Positions 9,588-19,600 of a stretch of DNA of 64,000 nt are shown piece by piece; within the stretch, counting starts at the first letter, position 1; the number at the start of each line of letters is the position of its first letter. The DNA comes from Synechococcus sp. CBW1004 (GTDB lineage Bacteria; Cyanobacteriota; Cyanobacteriia; PCC-6307; Cyanobiaceae), in assembly GCF_015840715.1 (NCBI RefSeq), contig NZ_CP060397.1, forward strand, positions 744,001 through 808,000, read 5' to 3'. The translations under genes and the position numbers were made by a program. The notes beneath the pieces were generated by a model. The model was not told the DNA's origin, ran no database searches, and saw nothing but the letters and a program-made list of their open reading frames with translations.

Positions 9588-11507
9588 TCAGACCAGTTCG
9601 CTGCGGGACAGCTGGACGCTGGTCTGGGAGAGTTTCAGGCCCAGATCGCAGGTGAGGGCCTTGAGCAGATCGAGCGCGGCTGCGGGTTGCCGCTCCTGCA
9701 GATTCTCGAAATCGGAGCGCTGAAGCACCCAGCATCGGCCTCCGTCGACCGCGGTGATGTCGGCGATGCGCCGGTTGCCGGTGATGAAGGCAATCTCGCC
9801 GAAGCACATGCCAGGCCCGAACGTGGCCAGCCGGGTGCGATGCGGCTCCCCCGACAGCGCCTCGAATTCAATGTGGGTGCTGAACAGGCCGTCCCGCACG
9901 AGGAACAGTTCATTGCCGGGGTCGCCGCGGTTGATGACCGCTTCTCCTGGTTGGAAGCCGCGCTCGAGCAGCAGGGCCTCCAGTGCGGCTCGGCTCTCGG
10001 AAGGCAGGCGGCTGAGGAAGCAAGCCTCGCTGTCCGCAGCCGTGCTGATCGGCTGCTCGCCGCTGGTTCCCTCCATCAGCAGGTTCTCGGCTGTTTCGAT
10101 CGCGAAGTCGAGTTGGTCGAGCAGCTGCAGGCCCTCGAGCTGCTGGCCGGCGGCCTGAAACATCGCCAGGCGGCCGGCTCGCGAGACGAGCACCTGCAGG
10201 CCGCGTTCGAGCAGGAGCCTCAGCTGCCGGTTGAGCAGCTCGTCTGAGGAAGGCGGCAGTTCGGTGACGTGGGCCATGTCGAGAATCAGCACGCGGGTCT
10301 GCGGCGGCAGCGCCACCACTGCAGCCGCGAGCTGCTCAAGGGCAGCGAAATCGAGCACGCCCTGGATCTGGATGATGCGGAGCCGGTCGCGATGGGGCTG
10401 CAGAAGCGCCAGCTCCCGTTCGCTGCGCCAGCGCCGTGAGGTGCGCTGGCTGCCGCTGTAGACGCGTCGGATCGTGTTGCCTGCCTGGGGAGACTGGTTG
10501 AACAGGCTCATCCCGACACCATGGGAGAGCTGGGTGCAGACCGCCACGCCCCGCACGCTGTTGCCGAATCCATCGAGCGGCGGTGAGTAGACGGCGATGC
10601 CCAGTCGTCCGGGTACCACCGCCAGCACGCCTCCCGCCACGCCGCTTTTGGCCGGAATGCCGACGTCATGCAGCCACTGACCGGCGAAGTCGTACATGCC
10701 GCAGCTGCCCATCAGTGCCAGCACCCGCACACTGATGTCCGGACTGAGCGGCTGTCGGCCCGTGATCGGATTCCGTCCCTGACAGGCGAGAGTGGCGGCC
10801 ATCACGGCCAGATCGCGGCAGTCCACGCTGATCGCGCACTGGCGGAAGTAGAGATCGAGGCCAGGCTCCGGTGCCGCTTCGATGATGTTGGAATTGCGCA
10901 GCAGATAGCCGATGGCACGGTTGCGGTGGCCGGTCTCGCTTTCCGATTGATAGACAGCCTGGTCGACCTCCAACGCGCGGGCGGCGAGTTCGGAGAAGAA
11001 GTCGAGAACCAGCTGATCGGCTCCCAGGGGATCATGGGCACTGATCTGGGCTGAGATCGCGATCGCCCCGGCATTGATCATCGGGTTGCGCGGCTTGCCG
11101 GTGTCAGGGTCAAGGCTGATGGCGTTGAAGGCCTCTCCGGAGGGCTCCACGTCCACCTTCAGCGCCAGCCGTTCCGGCGTCAGCAGTTTGATGCCGAGGC
11201 CGAACACGAAGGGTTTGGAGATCGACTGGATCGTGAACGGTTTGCGCGTGTCACCCACCTCATAGATGCGGCCGCTGGCCGTGGTGATCGCAATCCCGAA
11301 ATCCTGTGGACAGGCCTTTGCCAGTTCCGGGATGTAGGACGCCACCTCTCCCTCATCCAATGAGGCGAAGCGACTGTGCAGCTCATTGAGGACGTCCTGG
11401 ATCACATTCGCCGAGCCGGCCTGCCCGGCATGGCTTGATTCCTCAGGGGGAATAACGTCCGATGGGATGGGGGCCAACGGATGCAGGCAAAATCTCATCC
11501 ATCCCAT
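9588..11507 (-). CDS. glsA: Glutaminase with C-terminal STAS and cyclic-nucleotide-binding domains
   Basis: The 639-residue three-part protein begins with a serine-dependent glutaminase at about 33-340, which converts glutamine to glutamate and ammonia. Its S95-x-x-K98 pair lies in FTIQSISKPF, followed by NPMINAGAI, GYLLRNSN and PAKSGVAGG. A STAS-like domain follows at about 375-475 (IIQIQGVLDFAAL, VLILDMAHV). A cNMP-binding domain lies at about 500-625; its phosphate-binding cassette FGEIAFITGNRRIADIT retains E571 and R580, the residues that contact ribose and phosphate. Plain GlsA is about 310 residues, so half of this protein looks regulatory. The first ATG (11507) lies inside a perfect hairpin and a second is at 11498, so the start is uncertain. 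It is convergent with the cyclase, 17 bases between stops. Confidence 0.92.
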   Translation of the reverse strand: MGWMRFCLHPLAPIPSDVIPPEESSHAGQAGSANVIQDVLNELHSRFASLDEGEVASYIPELAKACPQDFGIAITTASGRIYEVGDTRKPFTIQSISKPFVFGLGIKLLTPERLALKVDVEPSGEAFNAISLDPDTGKPRNPMINAGAIAISAQISAHDPLGADQLVLDFFSELAARALEVDQAVYQSESETGHRNRAIGYLLRNSNIIEAAPEPGLDLYFRQCAISVDCRDLAVMAATLACQGRNPITGRQPLSPDISVRVLALMGSCGMYDFAGQWLHDVGIPAKSGVAGGVLAVVPGRLGIAVYSPPLDGFGNSVRGVAVCTQLSHGVGMSLFNQSPQAGNTIRRVYSGSQRTSRRWRSERELALLQPHRDRLRIIQIQGVLDFAALEQLAAAVVALPPQTRVLILDMAHVTELPPSSDELLNRQLRLLLERGLQVLVSRAGRLAMFQAAGQQLEGLQLLDQLDFAIETAENLLMEGTSGEQPISTAADSEACFLSRLPSESRAALEALLLERGFQPGEAVINRGDPGNELFLVRDGLFSTHIEFEALSGEPHRTRLATFGPGMCFGEIAFITGNRRIADITAVDGGRCWVLQRSDFENLQERQPAAALDLLKALTCDLGLKLSQTSVQLSRSELV

Positions 11508-11525
11508 CCCATTTCGGGATGGGAT
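11501..11525. repeat. Perfect 10-bp inverted repeat across the glutaminase start
   Basis: ATCCCATCCC (11501-11510) and GGGATGGGAT (11516-11525) form a perfect stem with a 5-base loop ATTTC. GATGGGATGG at 11461-11470 nearly repeats one arm. The upstream ATG of the glutaminase gene falls inside the stem, so the structure would occlude translation from that codon. It could also be an operator for a dimeric regulator. No T-run follows on the minus strand, which argues against a simple terminator for the upstream DUF928 gene. Confidence 0.45.
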
Positions 11526-11631
11526 TCTGTGATCGGTGCTACGGCTCGCCAGGTCGCCCGCATAGAGACTCTGTAGCGCTGACCTGCAGCCTGTGGTTCG
11601 TTCAATGCATCACCACTCGTAGCATCGCCAT

Positions 11632-12327
11632 TCAGGACTTGTTCAGCGTCAGGCAGCGCACCGGCAGCGTCGCGGGCCAATCGGTGGTGATCAGGTCACT
11701 GAGCCCGAAGGCCTGGCTCACCTCGGCAAGCGGAACCCGTCCCCCACAGGACTGCCGGAGCCTCATCAGAACGGTCTGCACACGCCTGTCTTCAGCGGAG
11801 ACATCTTTCACCAGCAGGCTCAGGGCTGGGGGCGCCTCTGCGGCGATGAAGGCGAGGGGATCATCGCTGGCTGTCGCGCTGGCACTGTCGCAGCGGTAGG
11901 AGGAGGACCAGACGGTGTCCGCTCCGCTGGGCGCTGGGGTGAGCAACGTGATGCCGGCCCCTGCTGCGGGCAGTTCACGCTGCTGCGGCGTTGAAGGGGC
12001 TCCCTTGAGCGGCCGGAACTCCACCCGGATCGGCTGGGGCGTGGCGATCGGGCCCTCCAGCAGAGCCACGCTGCGATCGGCACCAGGGGCATACACGCTG
12101 GAGGTCGGCACCAGATGGGCCAGCGTTCTCGAGGTGCATTCTCCCCGTGTCCCTCCACCGACCCGACGGCCCGGAAACGTGTTGCGCGGATTGGCCTGAG
12201 CCAGGGCCTGCCCGGCGCAGATCAGCACCAGCGCGGCACTCCACAGCAGTGCCAGGCGACGGGCCGTCGAGCGGATGGTGCGGGACGAGGCGGACCGGCG
12301 CGGGCCGGCAGGGGTGGAAATGGACAC
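11632..12327 (-). CDS. Exported DUF928-like protein
   Basis: The 231-residue protein has an N-terminal Arg-rich stretch followed by a hydrophobic segment (LALLWSAALVLICAGQALAQA, about residues 25-45) that looks like a signal peptide cleaved after ALA or AQA. The mature part opens with FPGRRVGGGTRGEC (51-64), which matches the start of the cyanobacterial DUF928 family. That family is of unknown function and often lies beside CHAT and haemagglutinin-like genes. Conserved-looking cysteines occur at 64 and later. The C-terminal third contains a leucine-rich helix (RRVQTVLMRLRQSC). The start is GTG at 12327, 23 bases after the CHAT gene stop, so it is in the same operon as the exoprotein. The DUF928 assignment rests on the N-terminal motif only. 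Confidence 0.7.
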   Translation of the reverse strand: MSISTPAGPRRSASSRTIRSTARRLALLWSAALVLICAGQALAQANPRNTFPGRRVGGGTRGECTSRTLAHLVPTSSVYAPGADRSVALLEGPIATPQPIRVEFRPLKGAPSTPQQRELPAAGAGITLLTPAPSGADTVWSSSYRCDSASATASDDPLAFIAAEAPPALSLLVKDVSAEDRRVQTVLMRLRQSCGGRVPLAEVSQAFGLSDLITTDWPATLPVRCLTLNKS

Positions 12328-12350
12328 GATGTGTGGGTGGGGGGGTGCGG

Positions 12351-13631
12351 TTACCAGGGGGTACCCATCAGGGTGATGCCGGCCCAGTAGAAGGGATGCT
12401 CCAGGCCGCTGGCGATGCGACGCTGCTGATTGGCCGTCAGCCCGCTGAGCAGGGGTCTGTCGCCCACGCCCAGCATCTGGTTGTCCTTCAGCCGGATCAG
12501 ACCGGAGGCCATCGCCCTGCGGGTGGCCTGAAGGGCTTCAGCCTTTGGCAGGCCCTCCTCCAGATAGCGGTAAAACTGCACGAAGAAGGCCGAGGTGGCG
12601 ACATCGTCGACGTACCAGAGGGTTCCGATGGCGCTGCGGGCTCCGGCCTGCAGCGCCAGCCCGGCAAATCCGAGTTCACTGTCCTTGTCGCCGAGCGCGG
12701 TGCGGCAGGCACTGAGGGCCAGCAGCTCCAGCGGTGCACTGCCGGCGCGCCGCTGGCGCAGATTGGCAAAGTCCCGGAGGCTCATCGGGCCCGTGCCTGT
12801 GTAGAGACGCGCCTGGCCAGGCCCACCCGGCAGGAACTCGGCATGGGTGGCCACGTGCACCCGGTCGAAGCTCTCCTCGCCGGCTTTCTGCACGAGTACA
12901 TCAGGGGTGAAGGATCGGTTGACGTAGCGCTCATCCCCGCTGTCCGGTGTCACGCGCTCGAGCTCCTGGGGCACCAGGGGAAGGGGGGCCAGCCCATCGA
13001 ACTCGGAGGCGCCCACCGCCAGCTTGCGGCGGCTGTCGGCATTGCTGTCCGGCACATCAAGCGGCATCAAGCCGAGTGAGGGGGTGATCGCCATCGCGAA
13101 GCGCTCACCGGCGTAGGTCGTGCCGTCATGGAGGGCCGCGAAGGGCACAGCCTGCAGGCCGGGATCGGCCGAGATCAGCAGGGTGGTGATCGCCAGCTGC
13201 TGCATGTCCGCGCTCAGCGGTTCCAGCAACAGCTGATGGAGGCGCCGCGAGGGTGAGGACGGGTTGGCAACGTCCATGGCCTGCTGTCTCGCGAGGCGGC
13301 CATAGAGATCCCGCAACAGGTCGCCCAGTTCCTGGGTGGGAACCGTCACCCGCTTCCCGATGAGCTCACTGCGGCTGGGAATCAGGGTGAGGTCGAGGAT
13401 GCTGTCGCGCCCCTGAGGATCCTGGGTCACGGTCAGGCGCAGCACCGCAGGTTCGTAGCGCTCCGGGTCAAAGCCAGTCGCCGAGATGGTCGCCGCTGCG
13501 GTGGGGACCGCTGCCACAGCTGGAGGGGAATCGGCCGCATGGCCTGGGCTGCAGCAGCACAGCAGGGACAGCAGCAGGGACATCCCCGCCGCGGGATAGC
13601 TCTGATGGGCAGTCTGGAGGCGTCCGATCAT
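12351..13631 (-). CDS. Exported CHAT-domain protein (caspase-like peptidase fold)
   Basis: The 426-residue protein has a signal peptide (hydrophobic core about residues 17-27, likely cleavage after GHA at 30-32). A variable N-terminal segment follows to about residue 95, and then a CHAT domain. The caspase-type dyad is intact: His263 in VHVATHAEF and Cys309 in LALSACRTALG. The typical AGARSAIGTLWYVDD and the terminal HPFYWAGI block are also present. CHAT proteins are clan CD cysteine peptidases or inactive relatives. Most cyanobacterial ones carry TPR repeats, and this one has none. The ATG overlaps the stop of the giant exoprotein by four bases (13628-13631), which implies translational coupling. 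A role in processing or releasing that exoprotein is my inference. Confidence 0.88.
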   Translation of the reverse strand: MIGRLQTAHQSYPAAGMSLLLSLLCCCSPGHAADSPPAVAAVPTAAATISATGFDPERYEPAVLRLTVTQDPQGRDSILDLTLIPSRSELIGKRVTVPTQELGDLLRDLYGRLARQQAMDVANPSSPSRRLHQLLLEPLSADMQQLAITTLLISADPGLQAVPFAALHDGTTYAGERFAMAITPSLGLMPLDVPDSNADSRRKLAVGASEFDGLAPLPLVPQELERVTPDSGDERYVNRSFTPDVLVQKAGEESFDRVHVATHAEFLPGGPGQARLYTGTGPMSLRDFANLRQRRAGSAPLELLALSACRTALGDKDSELGFAGLALQAGARSAIGTLWYVDDVATSAFFVQFYRYLEEGLPKAEALQATRRAMASGLIRLKDNQMLGVGDRPLLSGLTANQQRRIASGLEHPFYWAGITLMGTPW

Positions 13632-16600
13632 CGGCGGCAGGACGAAGCGTTCGGATCGAGGCGGCAGCGGCGTTGCCGTTCCCTCTCCCGCAGCCAGGCC
13701 TGCACGCTCTGCATGAGGCTCTGCAGCCGCTCGGGAGTCGGGGTTTCCACGGGCCCTGCATCAGCAAGCCCCAGCTTCTCGGCGGTGTTGCGCTGGGCTG
13801 TGGCTTCGGAGTTGAGGAAGGTCTCGCGAGCCTGAACGCCCGGCACCGGTGTACTGGTGACGGCGGTGAAGGAGAGGCCGGGGCCGGGTCCGGTGCTGCC
13901 GGTCGCCGCTGAGGTGGTCTCACTGGGGCTCAGGTTCGCAAAGCCCAGGGACGTCTCAAGATCGACCCGGGCCAAGTTGTCGAGCGGCGAGGATTCGATC
14001 GGACCGATCACTGTTCCCGTCAGCGCTGGGGAGCCGCTGGGAGTCGTCGCGGGGGTGTTGGCGGCAATCGGTGGTTGCGAGAGGGTCTCGCCAGCCAGAA
14101 CGGCCGCTGCAAATCGTTGTTCCGCGGTCGTGGGGATGTCGTCGTTCGTTGGTGGCTGCTGGGAGCCACCGTTGTTCGGATTCGGCGGTGTCGGAGGCGT
14201 TGGAATTGGAGGAGTTGGCGGTGTCGGTGGACCAAGTGGGAAGCGGGTCTGTGCGTTGTTGATCAGCGTGCCGCCGGGGCCCACGGTGAAGGTCTGCCGT
14301 CCGCCGGGACCAAGCAGGATCGTGGTGGCGCTATCAAGGGTCAGTTCGCGGGTGGAGAGCGAGCCGACCTGCAGGTCTCCACCAGTGCCGCCAACGACGT
14401 TGAGGGTGGATTCCTGCACGCCGATCCGTCCGGCTTCGATGGTGACCGAACCACCTTCGGCTGGGGGATCAGCCTCGATCAGGCTGCCGCTGATCGTGAT
14501 GCCGGCCACCGTTCCGGCGGCAGCGTCAGCACCCGAAAGCCCGTTGATCGTGATCACACCGCCGGTGGTGCCACTGGCATCCCCGGTGGCGGAGGTGCGA
14601 AGGCTGGCATTGCGGAGCCGCACGGCCGTGTCGGAGGTGGCGGTGCTGCTTCCCCGCAGGGCGATGGTGCCGCCGCTGCCGGTGCCGCGGGCGTCGAGAC
14701 CGGTGTCGTCGATCTCGATGGCACCGGCATTGGCCGTGAGGGTGATCGAGCCGCCCGGTGCGGTGACGATGCTGCTTTGATCGATGGAGGTGCCGCTGAT
14801 CCGCAACGGACCACTGAGCTGGGAGATCGCCACGTCGGTGAAGCCGTTGAGCTGGCCGCCGGTCTGGTCGTAGCCGCCCGTGATGACGAGGCTGCCACTG
14901 CCCTGGAGGCTGCCGCTCTGCACCAGCAACGCACCGTTGAACACCACGGACGTGCCGGCGATGGCGGTGAGGTTGGCACCGTTCAGCAGATAGCGCCCGG
15001 TACCGCTGCTGTCGAAGCTCGTGCCGCCAAGCAGGGTGTGGCTGCCGCCGCTCCAGACCAGCAGTGCCCCGTCGTTCACCCGGTAACTGCCATCACTGTC
15101 GCTGCCGCCGCCGCTCAGGCTGAGGGAACCGGACGCCACGGTGGTGTTGCCGCCGCTGCTGTTGAAGCTCCCCGGCACAGAGCTGGTGCCATCGGAGACC
15201 AGGCTGCCGCTGTTCTGGAAGGTCAGGCCTCCACCATTCAGGGCGAGCGTGGCACCGTCGAAGCTGGTGCGTCCGCCATTGAGGATTCTGTTGCTGCCAC
15301 CGATGGCCGTGGTGCTACCGCTGATGGTCAGGGCAGCAGCCGGAGCCTCCCCGGACCCTCCCTGAACCACCAGAGTGCGGCCATCCCACCGGGTCGTGTC
15401 GCCGCTGATGGTGAACGCTGTTCCGGGGTTGAGCACCACCTGACCGCCGCCGCTCCAGACACCATCGCTCCAGGTGCCGGAGCCGTTCATAAGCGTGAGC
15501 GTGCCTCCCCCGCCCAGGCTGCCGCCGGTCTGGCTGTAGGTGGGCTGGCCGCTTCCTCCGGTGAGGGCCAGGTCGCGGCCGAGATTGAGGTTGCCGCTGT
15601 TGCTCAGCTGGCCCACGCTCAGTCCTGGTGCCTGGATCAGGAGGCTGCCCTGGTTGGTGATGGCCTGTAGGCTGGTCGCGCCCACGGCCGCGTCGAAGGT
15701 GACTGGACCGGTGGAGGAGGGGATAAGAACTGCCGCCACGTTCTGTCCGTCGGGGAGGTAGTCCCAGTTGCTGGGATCGCTCCAGGCGCCGCCGCCACTG
15801 GAGAGCCAGGTGGCGAGCGCACGGGTTGTGATCGAGGCAGTGGTGTCAGCGGCGGTGGCGACGCTGTAGTTTGCGGCGTCGGTGCCGCTCGGGTTGATGC
15901 TGATACTCACCAGCTTGCCTGTGCCGACATTGCGGTCCGCGAAGCTGCCTGTGGCGTTGAGACTCACCTGGTCACCGTTCAGCACGCCTGGCAGAGAAGC
16001 GGGAACGGTGAGGCTGGCGGTTGTTGTGCCGTCGTAGATCTTGTCGCTGGCGGAAATCGCGCTGACGTTGAGAGGAAGTGGCGTGACCGCGTAGTTGGCC
16101 GTCGGAGTGGAGAAGGGAGAGAAGGAATAGTTGGCGGCGTCGGCTCCGTCGAGAGCACTGACGCTCTGCTGATAGGAGCCTGCGCGGAGATTGCCGCTGC
16201 CGCTCAGCAGTGGGTTGGCAATGGCAGCGCTGGCGGAGACGACATCACCGGCCAGAAGGCCGGAGAAGGACACGGCACCGGCTGGAGCGGGGGTGCCGTA
16301 GACGGTGTTGACCGGAGCGATGGCACTGACCGAAAGCGCCAGCGGCGTGATGGAGTAGTTGGGAGATGCTGTTGTGAAGCCGTCAAAGGAGTAGTTGGCG
16401 GCATCAGTGCCTGTCAGCCCCGATGCGCTCTGGGTGTAGCTGCCAACGACTGGCTTACCGCTGCTGCTGAGGGCGGAGATGTTGACCGACGCGGTTGAGC
16501 CCACCGCATCAGAGCCGAGGATGTTGTTGAAGCTGACGGAACCGGGAGAGAGATCGGAGCCGTAGATCGAGCTTCCAGGAGAAATGGCGGCACCAGTGAG

Positions 16601-19600
16601 AGCGAGGGTGGTGATGGTATAATTATCAGTTGCTGTTGTGAAGCCGTCGAAGGAGTAGTTGGCGGCATCAGTGCCTGTCAGCCCCGATGCGCTCTGGGTG
16701 TAGCTGCCAACGACTGGCTTACCGCTGCTGCTGAGAGTGAGGGTCGAGATGTTGACCGACGCGGTTGAGCCCACCACATCAGAGCCGAGGATGTTGGTGA
16801 AGCTGACGGAACCGGGAGAGAGATCGGAGCCGTAGATCGAGCTGCCGGGAGCAATGGCGGTACCTGTGAGTGCCAGACGGTCGACGGTGTAGTTGGCCGT
16901 CGGAGTGGAGAAGGGAGAGAAGGAATAGTTGGCGGCGTCGGCTCCGTCGAGAGCACTGACGCTCTGCTGATAGGAACCAGCGCGGAGACTGCCGCTGCCG
17001 CTCAGCAGTGGGTTGGCAATGGCAGCGCTGGCGGAGACGACATCACCGGCCAGGAGCCCGGAGAAGGAAACGGCGCCGGTGGGTGCGGCGGTGCCGTAGA
17101 CGGTGTTGACCGGAGCGATGGCACTGACCGAAAGCGCCAGCGGCGTGACGGTGTAGTTGGGAGATGCTGTTGTGAAGTCGTCGAAGGAGTAGTTGGCGGC
17201 ATCAGTGCCCGTCAGCCCCGATGCGCTCTGGGTGTAGCTTCCAACGACCGGCTTACCGCTGCTGCTGAGGGCGGAGATGTTGACCGACGCGCTCGAGCCC
17301 ACCACATCAGAGCCGAGGATGTTGGTGAAGCTGACGGAACCGGGAGAGAGATCGGAGCCGTAGATCGAGCTTCCAGGAGAAATGGTGGCACCAGTGAGAG
17401 CGAGGGTGGTGATGGTATAATTATCAGTTGCTGTTGTGAAGCCGTCGAAGGAGTAGTTGGCGGCATCAGTGCCTGTCAGCCCCGATGCGCTCTGGGTGTA
17501 GCTGCCAACGACCGGCTTACCGCTGCTGCTGAGGGCCGAGATGTTGACCGACGCGCTCGAGCCCACCACATCAGAGCCGAGGATGTTGGTGAAGCTGACG
17601 GAACCGGGAGAGAGATCGGAGCCGTAGATCGAGCTGCCGGGAGCAATGGCGGTACCTGTGAGTGCCAGACGGTCGACGGTGTAGTTGGCCGTCGGAGTGG
17701 AGAAGGGAGAGAAGGAATAGTTGGCGGCGTCGGCTCCGTCGAGAGCACTGACGCTCTGCTGATAGGAACCAGCGCGGAGACTGCCGCTGCCGCTCAGCAG
17801 TGGTTTGGCAATGGCAGCGCTGGCGGAGACGACATCACCGGCCAGGAGCCCGGAGAAGGAAACGGCGCCGGTGGGTGCGGCGGTGCCGTAGACGGTGTTG
17901 ACCGGAGCAATGGCACTGACCGAAAGCGCCAGCGGCGTGACGGTGTAGTTGGGAGATGCTGTTGTGAAGTCGTCGAAGGAGTAGTTGGCGGCATCAGTGC
18001 CCGTCAGCCCCGATGCGCTCTGGGTGTAGCTTCCAACGACCGGCTTACCGCTGCTGCTGAGGGCCGAGATGTTGACCGACGCGCTCGAGCCCACCACATC
18101 AGAGCCGAGGATGTTGGTGAAGCTGACGGAACCGGGAGAGAGATCGGAGCCGTAGATCGAGCTTCCAGGAGAAATGGTGGCACCAGTGAGAGCGAGGGTG
18201 GTGATGGTATAATTATCAGTTGCTGTTGTGAATCCGTCGAAGGAGTAGTTGGCGGCATCAGTGCCTGTCAGCCCCGATGCGCTCTGGGTGTAGCTGCCAA
18301 CGACCGGCTTACCGCTGCTGCTGAGGGTGAGGGTCGAGATGTTGACCGACGCGGTTGAGCCCACCGCATCAGAGCCGAGGATGTTGTTGAAGCTGACGGA
18401 ACCGGGAGAGAGATCGGAGCCGTAGATCGAGCTGCCGGGAGCAATGGCGGTACCTGTGAGTGCCAGACGGTCGACGGTGTAGTTGGCCGTCGGAGTGGAG
18501 AAGGGAGAGAAGGAATAGTTGGCGGCGTCGGCTCCGTCGAGAGCACTGACGCTCTGCTGATAGGAGCCTGCGCGGAGATTGCCGCTGCCGCTCAGCAGTG
18601 GGTTGGCAATGGCAGCGCTGGCGGAGACGACATCACCGGCCAGAAGGCCGGAGAAGGACACGGCACCGGCTGGAGCGGGGGTGCCGTAGACGGTGGAGAC
18701 CGGAGCGATGGCACTGACCGAAAGCGCCAGCGGCGTGATGGAGTAGTTGGGAGATGCTGTTGTGAAGCCGTCGAAGGAGTAGTTGGCGGCATCAGTGCCT
18801 GTCAGCCCCGATGCGCTCTGGGTGTAGCTGCCAACGACTGGCTTACCGCTGCTGCTGAGGGTGAGGGTCGAGATGTTGACCGACGCGGTTGAGCCCACCG
18901 CATCAGAGCCGAGGATGTTGGTGAAGCTGACGGAACCGGGAGAGAGATCGGAGCCGTAGATCGAGCTTCCAGGAGAAATGGCGGCACCTGTGAGTGCCAG
19001 CGGCGTGACGGTGTAGTTGGCGGTGGCAGTGGTGAAGGGCGTTAAGGAATAGTTAGCGGCATCGTCGCCCCCGATGAAAGGTACGGTCTGCGTGTAGGAG
19101 CCAGCGGCCAGCCGACCACTGCTGCTGAAGGAGGGATCGTCGATGAGGGCGCTGGCAGAGATCTGATCTCCACTGATCAGGCCGGACAGGAAGACTTCGC
19201 CAGCGGGTGCCAGAATGCCGTACGGGGTGGAGACATCGGCGATGCCATTGACGCTGAGCGGTCGCGGGGTGATTTCCCCGGATTCGCTGCTCAGGGTGGA
19301 TGTGGTCAGGCTGTAGCCGAACACCGGCACGCTGCCTTGCCCGGCGCCGGAGGTGGCCGAGGCAATACTCAGACCGTTGGCAGTCACTGGCTTGCCTGTT
19401 CCTGCATCTTCCGGGCCGGGATTGGTGACTGTGCTGGTTCCGGGCCCGGTGTAGTCGGCGGCCGCAGCGTTCAGCAGGATGACATCGCCATCGATGGCGC
19501 CGCTCACCGAGAAATTGAGGGCCGTCAGCAAAGCAGTGGCGGTGCCGTCATACACCTTGCTGACGTTGACCAGCTCGGCGCTGATGCTGGGGGCGACGGC

